Shown: positions 17,189 through 24,886 of the stretch, piece by piece
Numbering within the stretch: position 1 is the first letter of the stretch
Layout: every line of letters starts with the position of its first letter
Source of the DNA: Eutrophocola salsuginis
Lineage (GTDB): Bacteria > Pseudomonadota > Gammaproteobacteria > Pseudomonadales > Pseudohongiellaceae
Reading direction: 5' to 3'
Assembly (NCBI GenBank): GCA_038147195.1
Contig: JAYQTB010000004.1
Span: forward strand, 2,108,001 to 2,172,000
Length of the DNA stretch: 64,000 nucleotides
Notes under the pieces: generated by a model
Databases searched by the model: none
Seen by the model: only the letters and a program-made list of their open reading frames with translations
Told to the model about the DNA's origin: nothing
Position numbers and translations under genes: made by a program

Positions 17189-17620
17189 ATGACGACAATG
17201 GTTGTGTCCGAGTCACTCACCCCCACGATATCCCAGCGTGACGGGTCATACTCAATAACAACTAACGGTAAGCAAATACCGTTGTCAGAAAAACTGGAAG
17301 AAACAAAGTGTGCAGGCAATGTCTAACTCGCAACCTGCATTGAACATATATGCTTGTAGCGGTGTATATGTCATCCGTTGGGCATCGTGAAAGCGATGCG
17401 TGAGAAGGGGTAAAAGGAGAACGCTAACCTACCTTACTAATGAATATTAGTCCCTTGCTACAGCATCTATGGAACTCGCATAAAGGCGAAAGATGTAACT
17501 TACTCTTGTGGGTGAGTTGCATCCACAGAATCTGCATAAACGCTTATTCAAATGATGCTAATAATAAATATTTGATACTCATCAAAGTCGTAAGACTTTG
17601 ATGCCTCACGAAGTGAGGTA
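17189..17620 (+). ncRNA. Hairpin-rich region, candidate structured RNA
   Basis: The 571 bases between the dead integrase and the ribbon-helix-helix gene hold no convincing protein gene but many perfect or near-perfect hairpins. They are AACGGTA/TACCGTT (17264-17283), TGCAGG/CCTGCA (17311-17339), GCATCG/CGATGC with a 6-base loop (17382-17399), and ACTAAT/ATTAGT (17436-17451) enclosed by a possible AAGGG/CCCTT pairing. CATCAAAGTC/GACTTTGATG (17580-17603) and CCTCAC/GTGAGG (17604-17618) follow. A 45-codon open frame (17189-17326) covers the first part but has no recognisable product. No known RNA family was identified by eye. Confidence 0.4.
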
Positions 17621-17655
17621 AATGATACTTTGCTAAAACTTATTGGAGACAAGAA

Positions 17656-17820
17656 ATGGAACAAGACAAGACGAAAATAAACTTTTACATAAACAAGAAA
17701 GAATATGATGCCTTCAAGAAATATGCTTCTAAACAAGAAATGTCAATGTCGGTATTACTTAGGAACATGATCAAGGAATCAAACAAGCAGCAATCAAATC
17801 CAAAAAGGATAAAGATATGA
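17656..17820 (+). CDS. Small ribbon-helix-helix-like protein
   Basis: The gene encodes 54 residues and has a good ribosome binding site (TTGGAGAC, nine bases before ATG). The N-terminal strand KINFYINKKEYDAFKKYA followed by a short helix and MSMSVLLRNMIKES resembles ribbon-helix-helix DNA-binding proteins of the Arc/MobC kind. It overlaps the next gene by four bases (ATGA). Two back-to-back hairpins 35-75 bases upstream could be its operator or an RNA control element. It may regulate island genes. The family call is by pattern only. Confidence 0.55.
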   Translation: MEQDKTKINFYINKKEYDAFKKYASKQEMSMSVLLRNMIKESNKQQSNPKRIKI

Positions 17821-17996
17821 ACATTAATAAGGCAAAAACGAAAACGCTACTAGACAAGACAAGAAACTTTGAAGGAGTCCTACTAACCAAACATGATTCT
17901 GCTAATGATAGGAGATCTGAGTTAGCAAATATCAAAAGAAAGTTAGATGGTACACAGGGAACAAAAGAATATGTCGTATGCGTGTTTGAAGTCTGA
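17817..17996 (+). CDS. Small uncharacterised protein coupled to the RHH gene
   Basis: The gene encodes 59 residues (MNINKAKTKTLLDKTRNFEG at the start), is basic in the middle and ends YVVCVFEV. It overlaps the ribbon-helix-helix gene by four bases, which argues that it is translated. I recognise no family. A two-gene module of tiny overlapping genes could be an antitoxin-toxin pair or a DNA-binding protein with an accessory factor, but nothing in the sequence decides this. Confidence 0.4.
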   Translation: MNINKAKTKTLLDKTRNFEGVLLTKHDSANDRRSELANIKRKLDGTQGTKEYVVCVFEV

Positions 17997-17999
17997 AAC

Positions 18000-18015
18000 C
18001 CAGAATCCGAGGTAT
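18000..18015 (+). repeat. 16-bp direct repeat, left copy (flanks nuclease trio)
   Basis: CCAGAATCCGAGGTAT occurs here and again at 19790-19805 in the same orientation. The two copies enclose exactly the HIT, HNH and NUDIX genes. Confidence 0.7.
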
Positions 18016-18081
18016 AGATAAATGTTACATTTTGATTACTATAATGGTCATTAAGACAATCTGAGCGAAAAGATACTGGAT

Positions 18082-18455
18082 ATGAATTGTCCATTTTGTG
18101 ATATGACACAGGAAAGAATTGTAAGCAATTTCAATCACTTTTATGTTGTCCGTGATGCTTATCCAGTAACCGAACATCACTCACTGATAATTTCGAATAA
18201 CCACGATGCAAAAATTAGATTCAATGACATCAGATGAGTTATTCGAATTACTGGAAATAACTAAGATCGTGAAGAATCAGATACTTTGATATGGATACTA
18301 AGGTTACAGGGTTTAATATTGGTATAAATGAAGGACTTGATGCAGGGCAAACTGTAATGCACTTCCACTGTCATGTGATACCAAGACGGCATGGTGATAC
18401 GGAAAATCCACGAGGCGGTGTTCGAGGTGTTATTCCAAATAAACAGAGTTATTAG
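18082..18455 (+). pseudogene. HIT-family nucleotide hydrolase, frameshifted
   Basis: The intact frame would give a histidine-triad protein that hydrolyses or transfers nucleotides. The start encodes MNCPFCDMTQERIVSNFNHF, typical of HIT proteins, and the end encodes the triad HFHCHVIPRRHGD (HxHxHxxP). A first shift near a run of five A residues (about 18205) and a second near 18285 divide it into three frames. Both shifts could be real decay or base-calling errors. It ends three bases before the HNH gene start, so the two would have been co-expressed. Confidence 0.8.
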
Positions 18456-18458
18456 ATT

Positions 18459-19379
18459 ATGACAATATTCAATGAATTAGACTTAGGTAGTAAATATAGC
18501 AAAAAAGATTTAGCGTCAATTCTTGGTGAACAGTCTCTCGTTGTCATAAGAGAAGGTGTATTTAGTTGTAAGAATACTGATTCATATTTATTGTTTGTTG
18601 ACTTAGAAAAAGCAGGCAAAGAAGAGAGATTTCATTTCAATGATTTTTTTGAGGGTGATTACTTTCATTGGGATTCACAAACTACTCAACATATTAATAG
18701 TCCAAAAATTCAGAGTGTTATAAAAGGCGAACTCGAGACACATCTTTTTGTGAGAGTAGCGCAAAAGGAGAAAGACATAACACACCCGTTTTTATACTGC
18801 GGACGACTACTATATGTAGAGCATGATGAAACCACTTCCAAACCAGTTCATGTTATTTTTCAGAATATTGATTATGACGACTATACCGAGAATGATGGAT
18901 TAATTGATATATATCTATGGAAACCAGAAAAGGCAGGGATGAGTAGTGGCAATAGAATCTCAAAGAAAGGAAAGATATCGGACAAAAGAAAACTCAATTA
19001 CAAGAAACCAGATACAACTGAAAGAAAAGGATTAGTAACTTCAAGGGTTGGACAAGGGTATTTTAGAAATTTATTAGTTGAGAAATATGATAATAAATGC
19101 GCTGTAACCAAATCATCAATACATAGCATTCTTATTGCCAGTCATATTGTCCCTTGGAGTGAATCAACAGAAGAGGAAAGACTTGATGTAAACAACGGAA
19201 TATTACTATCACCATTATATGATGCTTTATTTGATAAGCACCTTATTAGTTTTAATGACGACGGAATGATAGTAATCAGCAAACTAATAGAGGACCAGGT
19301 CAAATTATTATCTATAGATATAAATGGGAGTATTTCAGTCAATAAAGAAATGCAAAAATATTTAGGAAGACATAGATAA
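18459..19379 (+). CDS. HNH endonuclease with DUF3427-like N-terminal domain
   Basis: The gene encodes 306 residues. The C-terminal third (about 200-285) matches HNH_2-type nucleases: RNLLVEKYDNKCAVTKSS, then ASHIVPWSES with the metal-site His, then NNGILLSPLYDALFDKHL. The N-terminal part (about 1-155), with FNDFFEGDYFHWDSQTTQH, LFVRVAQKEKD and FLYCGRLLYVEHD, resembles the DUF3427 module usually seen at the C-terminus of SF2 helicases. Here it is fused to a nuclease with no helicase. By analogy with SRA-HNH enzymes the N-terminal module could recognise modified or damaged DNA; that is inference. It is the only intact gene of the trio and sits between HIT and NUDIX pseudogenes. A defence or anti-mobile-element role is plausible. 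Confidence 0.75.
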   Translation: MTIFNELDLGSKYSKKDLASILGEQSLVVIREGVFSCKNTDSYLLFVDLEKAGKEERFHFNDFFEGDYFHWDSQTTQHINSPKIQSVIKGELETHLFVRVAQKEKDITHPFLYCGRLLYVEHDETTSKPVHVIFQNIDYDDYTENDGLIDIYLWKPEKAGMSSGNRISKKGKISDKRKLNYKKPDTTERKGLVTSRVGQGYFRNLLVEKYDNKCAVTKSSIHSILIASHIVPWSESTEEERLDVNNGILLSPLYDALFDKHLISFNDDGMIVISKLIEDQVKLLSIDINGSISVNKEMQKYLGRHR

Positions 19380-19390
19380 CAATTGAAGAA

Positions 19391-19778
19391 ATGAAAGTCG
19401 TTCTTGGTTATATAAAAAATTCCGAAGATAAATACTTACTTGCGAAAAGACCCATTAATAAAGAATATGGAGGTTTTTGGGAGTTCCCAGGGGGCAAAGT
19501 CGAAAATTGCGAATCGATAGAACAAGCGATAGTAAGAGAGATTTTGAAGAATTTAATGTGGGTATAGAAGTTAAGGAAATCTTTGACCCGTACTATTATG
19601 ACACTAAAACAACAAGAATTAAATTCTACCCTGCTCTATGTAATCTTGTTACAGATAAGGTTCCTACAGAGCATAGTGATTTTCAATTTTTACATTTGCA
19701 TGAAATACCAATTTAGATTTAGCACCTCCCGATTACCAAGCACTGGAAATATTAAGAGTATCTACATATGCAAAATAG
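19391..19778 (+). pseudogene. NUDIX (MutT-like) pyrophosphohydrolase, frameshifted
   Basis: The frames together give a MutT-type NUDIX protein. The N-terminus is MKVVLGYIKNSEDKYLLAKR; GGFWEFPGGKVENCESIEQA and AIVRE form the first part of the Nudix box, and the EEFNV half continues in another frame after a shift near 19540. A second shift near 19713 precedes the typical C-terminal LAPPDYQALEIL. An intact homologue would hydrolyse noncanonical or damaged nucleotides. It begins 11 bases after the HNH stop, in an operon-like arrangement. Confidence 0.8.
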
Positions 19779-19783
19779 TATTT

Positions 19784-19813
19784 CTAAATCCAGAATCCGA
19801 GGTATGGATTTAG
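19784..19813 (+). repeat. 16-bp direct repeat, right copy, within a 9-bp hairpin
   Basis: The right copy (19790-19805) of the repeat that flanks the nuclease trio lies inside a perfect inverted repeat, CTAAATCCA (19784-19792) and TGGATTTAG (19805-19813), with a 12-base loop. The left copy has no such arms. Confidence 0.65.
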
Positions 19814-19939
19814 ATTTAGGGTTACAATGATTCGTATAAACACAGCAGAGATATACTTTTACAACAAACTTAAACTGAATTTTATATCAAAATATCAAAT
19901 ACTTTCACTTTCTTCTAATTACCCCAATATATTTCAAAA

Positions 19940-21784
19940 TTAATTTTTATAAGTAGATGGCGAATTACTGTAATAGATCAAATCTAACATTCCATCTTCA
20001 TTTATATCACCAAGCATTGATCTAACTTGATTCAGATTTTGAAATGATTTGGCTTTAGGAAATATTGCTTCACTTTGAATTTCAAAATTACCACTCGCTG
20101 ATTGAATATAAAGCAATCCGCTTCCTTCGTTAGTTGACACATATATATCATCTAAAGAATCATTATTATAATCAGCGCACATAAAACGATAAGAGTGCCT
20201 CAAAGATGACTGACTAGATATGAGACTTCTTTTTTCATTTAGTTTTTGTTCTGCATATTCAAATACAAGCAATGGCTTATCCATTGTTAGACTGGTTTCT
20301 TTTATATTTTCTAAGTCTCTCCAATTTTCTGGCAATAATCTGCTATCGAGCTGAGAAATATAATATCTTCCATTGTCTATAATGCAGCTTTCGCTAAACG
20401 CAACAGCAACTCTATCTCTACCAAGAATATTTCGTATATTTTGACGCGAGAGATCGCCAGCCCATGTTTCTAATTCCACAACATCATCAGATGATGCTGG
20501 ATATGCAATTCTCCCACCGCTATTCCAGCCATCATAACTTTTCACAAACAACTCAACAGCACTTGTTTCTGTAGACCATATTTTGTTTTTTGCTGCCTGA
20601 ATTTCCCAGCCATCTATTGGCGGATAGTCAGATATAGTTGACCATTCTGTTTCTTCAAATCTATATGCTAAAGGAGGTTCACCATACTTAGTTGGACGGT
20701 AAAGTATGTCATCATAACCAAGATCATTCGGAATACTTGCAACTGCATGGTACCAAAGCTTTTCATTGCCTGGCTGAGATACAGAGTATGTGCCATCATT
20801 ATTAGACAATAATACTGCAGGATGGGATCCCCAATTTGGCGTGCCTGGATACACTCCAGGACGCCCATCTTCCCTATTCATTGCATAAGCAATATCAATA
20901 TATCCATCATAGTTAAAGTCACCCAAAGATTGTTTTCTGGATGCCCCGCCAAATAAATTTATATTTTGTTCACCAAAAACCTGTAAATTTGAATTTGTAA
21001 ATATACGATTATCGCCCTGTAGAAAAGCAATAACCTTATTGGGAACAGGTTCATAATAATCTGATCCAGCATCCCATTTATTATGCCAATAGTGTGCAAT
21101 GATATCTTTTTTGCCATCAGCATTAATATCAACCAAACTTACCATCTGCAGTGTTAATGCTGGCTTATCAGACTGTGGATAATCATCTAAATCAACGGAA
21201 ATAGTACTAAATGTTGATGAAAATGAGATGTCATCAGAACCTTTTGCATCAATTGAATTATATTTCTGAGGAACTGCATGAACATGGATTATTGGTTTAG
21301 ACCCACTTGACTGTGTGGAATATCCAACATATATCGCCACTTGTCCCAGCTCTATCTTCCCTGTGTACACTTCAACTTTTTCACTTTCAGACAAGCTTCC
21401 TACACTTTTGGCAATTGGCAAATTTTTCAAACTACCACCCCATGCTTCCCATTCTCCGGATTCGTTCAATGCATAAAATCGCTTTGAACTAGCAGAACCT
21501 TTTCGCATAACAACAAAGATGTCGCCAGTCTTACCAACATCACCACTATCAACTTCAATCAGACCTTCTATTGAAACATCTTTTGTGTAGATAAATTCTT
21601 TCGCAGTGGTAATCCCGTCATCGTCGCTAGCACCTATGTAGATACTTGCTGAAGATGCCTTTCCATCTGTCTGAAAAACGCCAGACTGTTTCGTAAGTTT
21701 AGATTTGTCTATTTCAGAAAAAGCAGTAAGCGGCAATATGGTGAACAGTAAAGAAAGAACTATTTTGCTGTATATAGAAGTCAT
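19940..21784 (-). CDS. Secreted FG-GAP/VCBS repeat protein
   Basis: The gene encodes 614 residues with a signal peptide (IVLSLLFTILPLTAFSEI). The second half carries several DxNxDGxxD calcium-binding FG-GAP/VCBS repeats, for example DINADGKKDIIAHYW, DFNYDGYIDIAYAM, DYNNDSLDDIYVS and DINEDGMLDLIYYS. Such repeats build beta-propellers in surface or extracellular proteins, often in adhesion or glycan binding. No catalytic domain is recognised. It lies in reverse orientation inside the AT-rich island, and its AT-rich codon use is unlike the core genome. It ends at 19940, facing the NUDIX pseudogene. Confidence 0.75.
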   Translation of the reverse strand: MTSIYSKIVLSLLFTILPLTAFSEIDKSKLTKQSGVFQTDGKASSASIYIGASDDDGITTAKEFIYTKDVSIEGLIEVDSGDVGKTGDIFVVMRKGSASSKRFYALNESGEWEAWGGSLKNLPIAKSVGSLSESEKVEVYTGKIELGQVAIYVGYSTQSSGSKPIIHVHAVPQKYNSIDAKGSDDISFSSTFSTISVDLDDYPQSDKPALTLQMVSLVDINADGKKDIIAHYWHNKWDAGSDYYEPVPNKVIAFLQGDNRIFTNSNLQVFGEQNINLFGGASRKQSLGDFNYDGYIDIAYAMNREDGRPGVYPGTPNWGSHPAVLLSNNDGTYSVSQPGNEKLWYHAVASIPNDLGYDDILYRPTKYGEPPLAYRFEETEWSTISDYPPIDGWEIQAAKNKIWSTETSAVELFVKSYDGWNSGGRIAYPASSDDVVELETWAGDLSRQNIRNILGRDRVAVAFSESCIIDNGRYYISQLDSRLLPENWRDLENIKETSLTMDKPLLVFEYAEQKLNEKRSLISSQSSLRHSYRFMCADYNNDSLDDIYVSTNEGSGLLYIQSASGNFEIQSEAIFPKAKSFQNLNQVRSMLGDINEDGMLDLIYYSNSPSTYKN

Positions 21785-21986
21785 AGAATTATCTCAAATG
21801 AACACATTGTTACTGGCTAATTTGATTCTAAACACATAAATGAAAAAGATGTACTATCTTTCAACTTAGATGTTCTCGAATACTGCAACTATCAGCTCAC
21901 CGAAGTGGGATGTATGATTTTTTGAAAATTATAGATTTAGACAACATCTTTTATCGCCACCTCTTTTGTAAATATTTGTGTGATTT

Positions 21987-22169
21987 ATGACAGCAAGAAC
22001 ATATTCATCATCAGAACCCTGTCCCCAGTGCAACAAGTCATCAGGGATGAGAACTCAGTGTGAATCCTGTCGCACTGTCGGTTGCAACAGTGCCAGTTGT
22101 CGTCATGGGGGTTCTGGGAACTCCTATTGCAAAGTCTGCGGGAAATACAGTAAGAAAGACTTTATATAA
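21987..22169 (+). CDS. Small cysteine-rich zinc-ribbon-like protein
   Basis: The gene encodes 60 residues with eight cysteines and one histidine, arranged as PCPQC, TQCESC, VGCNSASCRHG and YCKVC. Four CxxC-like knuckles would bind two zinc ions. No enzyme domain is present. It lies alone between the two FG-GAP genes and lacks a strong ribosome binding site. Such orphan zinc ribbons are common in phage and island DNA. I do not recognise a named family. Confidence 0.5.
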   Translation: MTARTYSSSEPCPQCNKSSGMRTQCESCRTVGCNSASCRHGGSGNSYCKVCGKYSKKDFI

Positions 22170-22361
22170 CACCCCTCTTCCCCCAAATATCCTTTCCTTC
22201 TGAAGTATATTTTAGTGTAATGAAAACATCTGATACAGGTGGGTTTTTTATGACTGATGATATTACCGATGTAAGTATCTACACTGCATACGATATTTTT
22301 CTATCAACGATATACCTTCCTATCCTTATTTAGATAACAAAAGATAAAAAGACCATCATTT

Positions 22362-22412
22362 ATGACAACTTGGAACATTCTTAGTGTTACTGCTTTATTT
22401 GGCAGTAACTGA
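22362..22412 (+). promoter_or_regulatory. Leader peptide frame with hairpin before FG-GAP gene
   Basis: A 16-codon frame (MTTWNILSVTALFGSN) ends in a TGA that adjoins the GAGGAG ribosome binding site of the next gene. Within it GTTACTGC (22386-22393) and GCAGTAAC (22402-22409) form a perfect 8-bp hairpin with an 8-base loop. Translation of the leader would open the hairpin near the ribosome binding site, so translational control is possible. The upstream bases 22170-22361 hold only a 37-codon open frame (22220-22333) without support. Confidence 0.35.
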
Positions 22413-22422
22413 GGAGAATTAT

Positions 22423-23730
22423 ATGGGCAGTGGCATAACTACTTTTAATGGAAAAGATCTTAAAGTACCTTCTGTTAAAGTAAATAATTCTATATATACT
22501 GATGTTTTACTTAAAGCCGACGGCTCTAGGTTTAATTTAAAAAGCTACGGCTCTGTAATTAAATCTTCAGAACCTGCAGCTTCTCTTTTTTCGGGCGGGA
22601 CTCTAAAGCTATATAATCTTGAGATTAATAATAAAGCCTTTTCTAATGTAGAGCTAAAGTATAAGGGAAACCTTAGCTTCAGTTTAAGTGCCTATGATAT
22701 ACCCCTGAAAACATACGAAACGTCTTATGCGAACAGAAAGACGGATGTGGACTTTGCGTTTCCAATAGCGGGTATCGCATACGCTGATATTGATAACGAC
22801 GGTGATGATGATGTTATTACCGGTGGGCTCTGGTTTCCTGCAAACCGTGATGATTATAAAGTTGAGAACATTGTCTATCAGGATGTGATAGTGTACATCA
22901 ATAATAATGGTGAATTCACGGAAGACTCTAGCATGATTAAGTCTATGCCGAGACTTGTACACACTAGAAAAATTGTTACTGCTGATTTAAATGGTGATGC
23001 GTATCCTGATTTTGCTATAGCCGACCACGGATTTGATGCAGAGCCATTCCCTGGAGCGGACATACATCTGTTGTTGTCTAACATAGATGGCACCTACGAT
23101 TCATACACACCTGGCATAATAGGATTTCATCACGCTATAGCTGCTGGTGATTTAGATAATGACGGTGATACTGACCTGTTGACTAGTAGTGGTGTCATTA
23201 TGCTAAACAACGGTGATGGTACTTTCAATGTAGCGAAAAACTTTTTTGGTCCTTCTGACTTCACTTTCTTTACCATAGAAATATTCGATTTGAACGGTGA
23301 TGGATATAACGAAATTGTTGCTTCAGGACAGACATATGGCGCCGACAAAGCCCCTACTACAATATTTGTAGGCAGTGAAGATGGACAATATACTCAGACC
23401 ATAGAGATTTATAACCCCACACCTGAATACGGCATTGTAAATGATATAGGAGCCGAGGATCTTAACAACGACGGTGATCTCGAACTCATATTAAGTAGTA
23501 CACAAGGCCCTGATAATTTTTATGAAGGCCAACAAATAATGGTCATTGATTTAGACGAATTTCTCAATCAAACCAATGAACAAGTCATTTATACAAATGA
23601 TGAAATGATATGGATAGATTGGTTGAGATACGAAGATGTGAACAACGATGGATATATAGATATTATGGATGACGATTATTCAATGGATTTTATACTTTAT
23701 AATCAATCTGACTTCTTCATAGGATTTTAA
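22423..23730 (+). CDS. FG-GAP repeat protein with N-terminal tandem beta repeats
   Basis: From ATG 22423, which has a strong GAGGAG ribosome binding site, the protein has 435 residues. Two related units of about 45 residues open it: LKVPSVKVNNSIYTDVLLK and LKLYNLEINNKAFSNVELK, each followed by a short beta-rich tail. A beta-propeller follows with calcium motifs DIDNDGDDDVI, DLNGDAYPDFA, DLDNDGDTDLL, DLNGDGYNEIV, DLNNDGDLELI and DVNNDGYIDIM. No signal peptide is visible. Either export uses another route or the true start is further upstream; an in-frame start at 22384 adds MLLLYLAVTEENY, which is not a clear signal. It is divergent from the other FG-GAP gene. Confidence 0.72.
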   Translation: MGSGITTFNGKDLKVPSVKVNNSIYTDVLLKADGSRFNLKSYGSVIKSSEPAASLFSGGTLKLYNLEINNKAFSNVELKYKGNLSFSLSAYDIPLKTYETSYANRKTDVDFAFPIAGIAYADIDNDGDDDVITGGLWFPANRDDYKVENIVYQDVIVYINNNGEFTEDSSMIKSMPRLVHTRKIVTADLNGDAYPDFAIADHGFDAEPFPGADIHLLLSNIDGTYDSYTPGIIGFHHAIAAGDLDNDGDTDLLTSSGVIMLNNGDGTFNVAKNFFGPSDFTFFTIEIFDLNGDGYNEIVASGQTYGADKAPTTIFVGSEDGQYTQTIEIYNPTPEYGIVNDIGAEDLNNDGDLELILSSTQGPDNFYEGQQIMVIDLDEFLNQTNEQVIYTNDEMIWIDWLRYEDVNNDGYIDIMDDDYSMDFILYNQSDFFIGF

Positions 23731-24260
23731 AAGAACTTACCAAACAATTTCCCTTTTTTCCAAGTGGGGATTACCTCTTAACTGTTTTAGCAGAAAACTA
23801 TGCAGATAATCAAAGCCGACTAAGTAATAAAATTAGAATCACAATACCCTAACTAGAGATATCAGCATTATTGTAGGATCCTTTATCTACACTTCTGACG
23901 CGTTTTCTACCCTCAAACTCACAGATACTCCAAACCCCCTAAAACCCCTCAGAACGCCTCTTATAGGGTTCTACGTCTTCTCGTTTTTGCCCCTCAACCA
24001 CTGATTCCAACAAAGATGTGGAAATACACATTTCCACACATTTTCAAAAACTCCATGGAAATCATGGAGTAAGGAAATGCAAAAAAAGGTAGCAAAATCA
24101 AATATTTGGAAATATCGTCGCACTAAGCAAAACCACATATTTTTAGGATTTTGTAGAGTGAAAAACGACAAATACAACCTGACTGATAAGCAACTGAGTG
24201 AGTTGTTACTTGTATCCAATGTAATACGAGGAGTCAGGGTGAAGTCTGAGGAGAATGACT
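23731..24260. other. Gene-free stretch with two inverted repeats before the second recombinase
   Basis: No convincing gene is visible. Two perfect inverted repeats lie near its centre: TGTGGAAAT/ATTTCCACA (24017-24038, 4-base spacer) and CTCCATG/CATGGAG (24051-24069). They could be operators or recombinase-binding sites. A reading frame open from 24077 has no recognisable homology until the recombinase domain begins. Confidence 0.4.
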
Positions 24261-24838
24261 ATGAAACAAGCACCAGTATTGAGCGACAAACAAGTGAAGA
24301 AACTGTTCAACTCCCCAAAATGACAAAGCATAAGTCGAGAAATCGACTGATTCTGAGTCTCTCTTACTACGCAGGACTCAGAAGTATTGAAATCGCAAGT
24401 TTATGCGTCGGCGATGTTCTGAACGGTGACGGTTCTATTAAAGACACGATTTTACTCAAATCTCACCAGACTAAAGGGACGGAATCGCATACAGTGGTGC
24501 TATCAGCACATCTGAGGGTGGAACTTGAGAAATATGTGTCAGAACACTCGCTTCAAACAGAACGACTTACAGCACCGCTAATAAAGTCTCAGAAGGGAGG
24601 GTTTTTTAGTAGTCAGTCACTCCAGAATCTGTTCAAACATCTTTATCGAAATGTCGGATTTGACGACTGCTCATCACATTCTGGCAGACGGAAGTTTGCT
24701 TCAGCACTGGACGAGAAGAATGTCAGCATAGGAGTAATCAAATCCCTCCTCCGTCACAGTCATATCAGTTCTACCCAGCGGTATATCCAGGTGTCTAAAC
24801 ATCGGTTGGAGAATAGTGTGAACTTACTCAACTATTAA
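24261..24838 (+). CDS. Catalytic-domain-only tyrosine recombinase, split by a -1 shift
   Basis: The product is a short tyrosine recombinase of about 192 residues with no core-binding domain. ATG 24261, with GAGGAG upstream, begins MKQAPVLSDKQVKKLFNSPK, the usual N-terminus of this family, but stops at TGA 24321. The catalytic body lies in the -1 frame: YYAGLRSIEIASL (first Arg), KSHQTKGTESHTV (Lys), SSHSGRRKFAS (His-x-x-Arg box) and LLRHSHISSTQRYIQ with the nucleophile Tyr. The frames join at CCCAAAA (24314-24320), a canonical slippery heptamer just before the stop, with two hairpins downstream. Either this is programmed -1 frameshifting or a single-base loss has inactivated the gene. Frame two is also open from 24077, but that extension has no family match. 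Confidence 0.7.
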
Positions 24839-24886
24839 TTGATGTGTTTGCGATATTTATTGGGTGGTTCTATGTGACAAATATTA

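Noticed and set aside
17189..17326. 45-codon open frame as a real gene
   Set aside because: It has no recognisable product and overlaps the hairpin series; the evidence is insufficient for a CDS.
17380..17460. Group I or group II intron core
   Set aside because: Some stems and an AGTCCC motif looked suggestive, but the P7/R motifs and a domain V stem could not be found.
18459..19379. HNH gene beside a structured RNA as an IscB/HEARO-type RNA-guided nuclease
   Set aside because: The protein lacks RuvC and bridge-helix motifs and has a DUF3427-like N-terminus. The hairpin region is separated from it by three genes.
24077..24260. Upstream extension of the second recombinase frame as its true N-terminus
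   Set aside because: It lacks family resemblance, whereas ATG 24261 in the other frame has a ribosome binding site and the expected N-terminal sequence.
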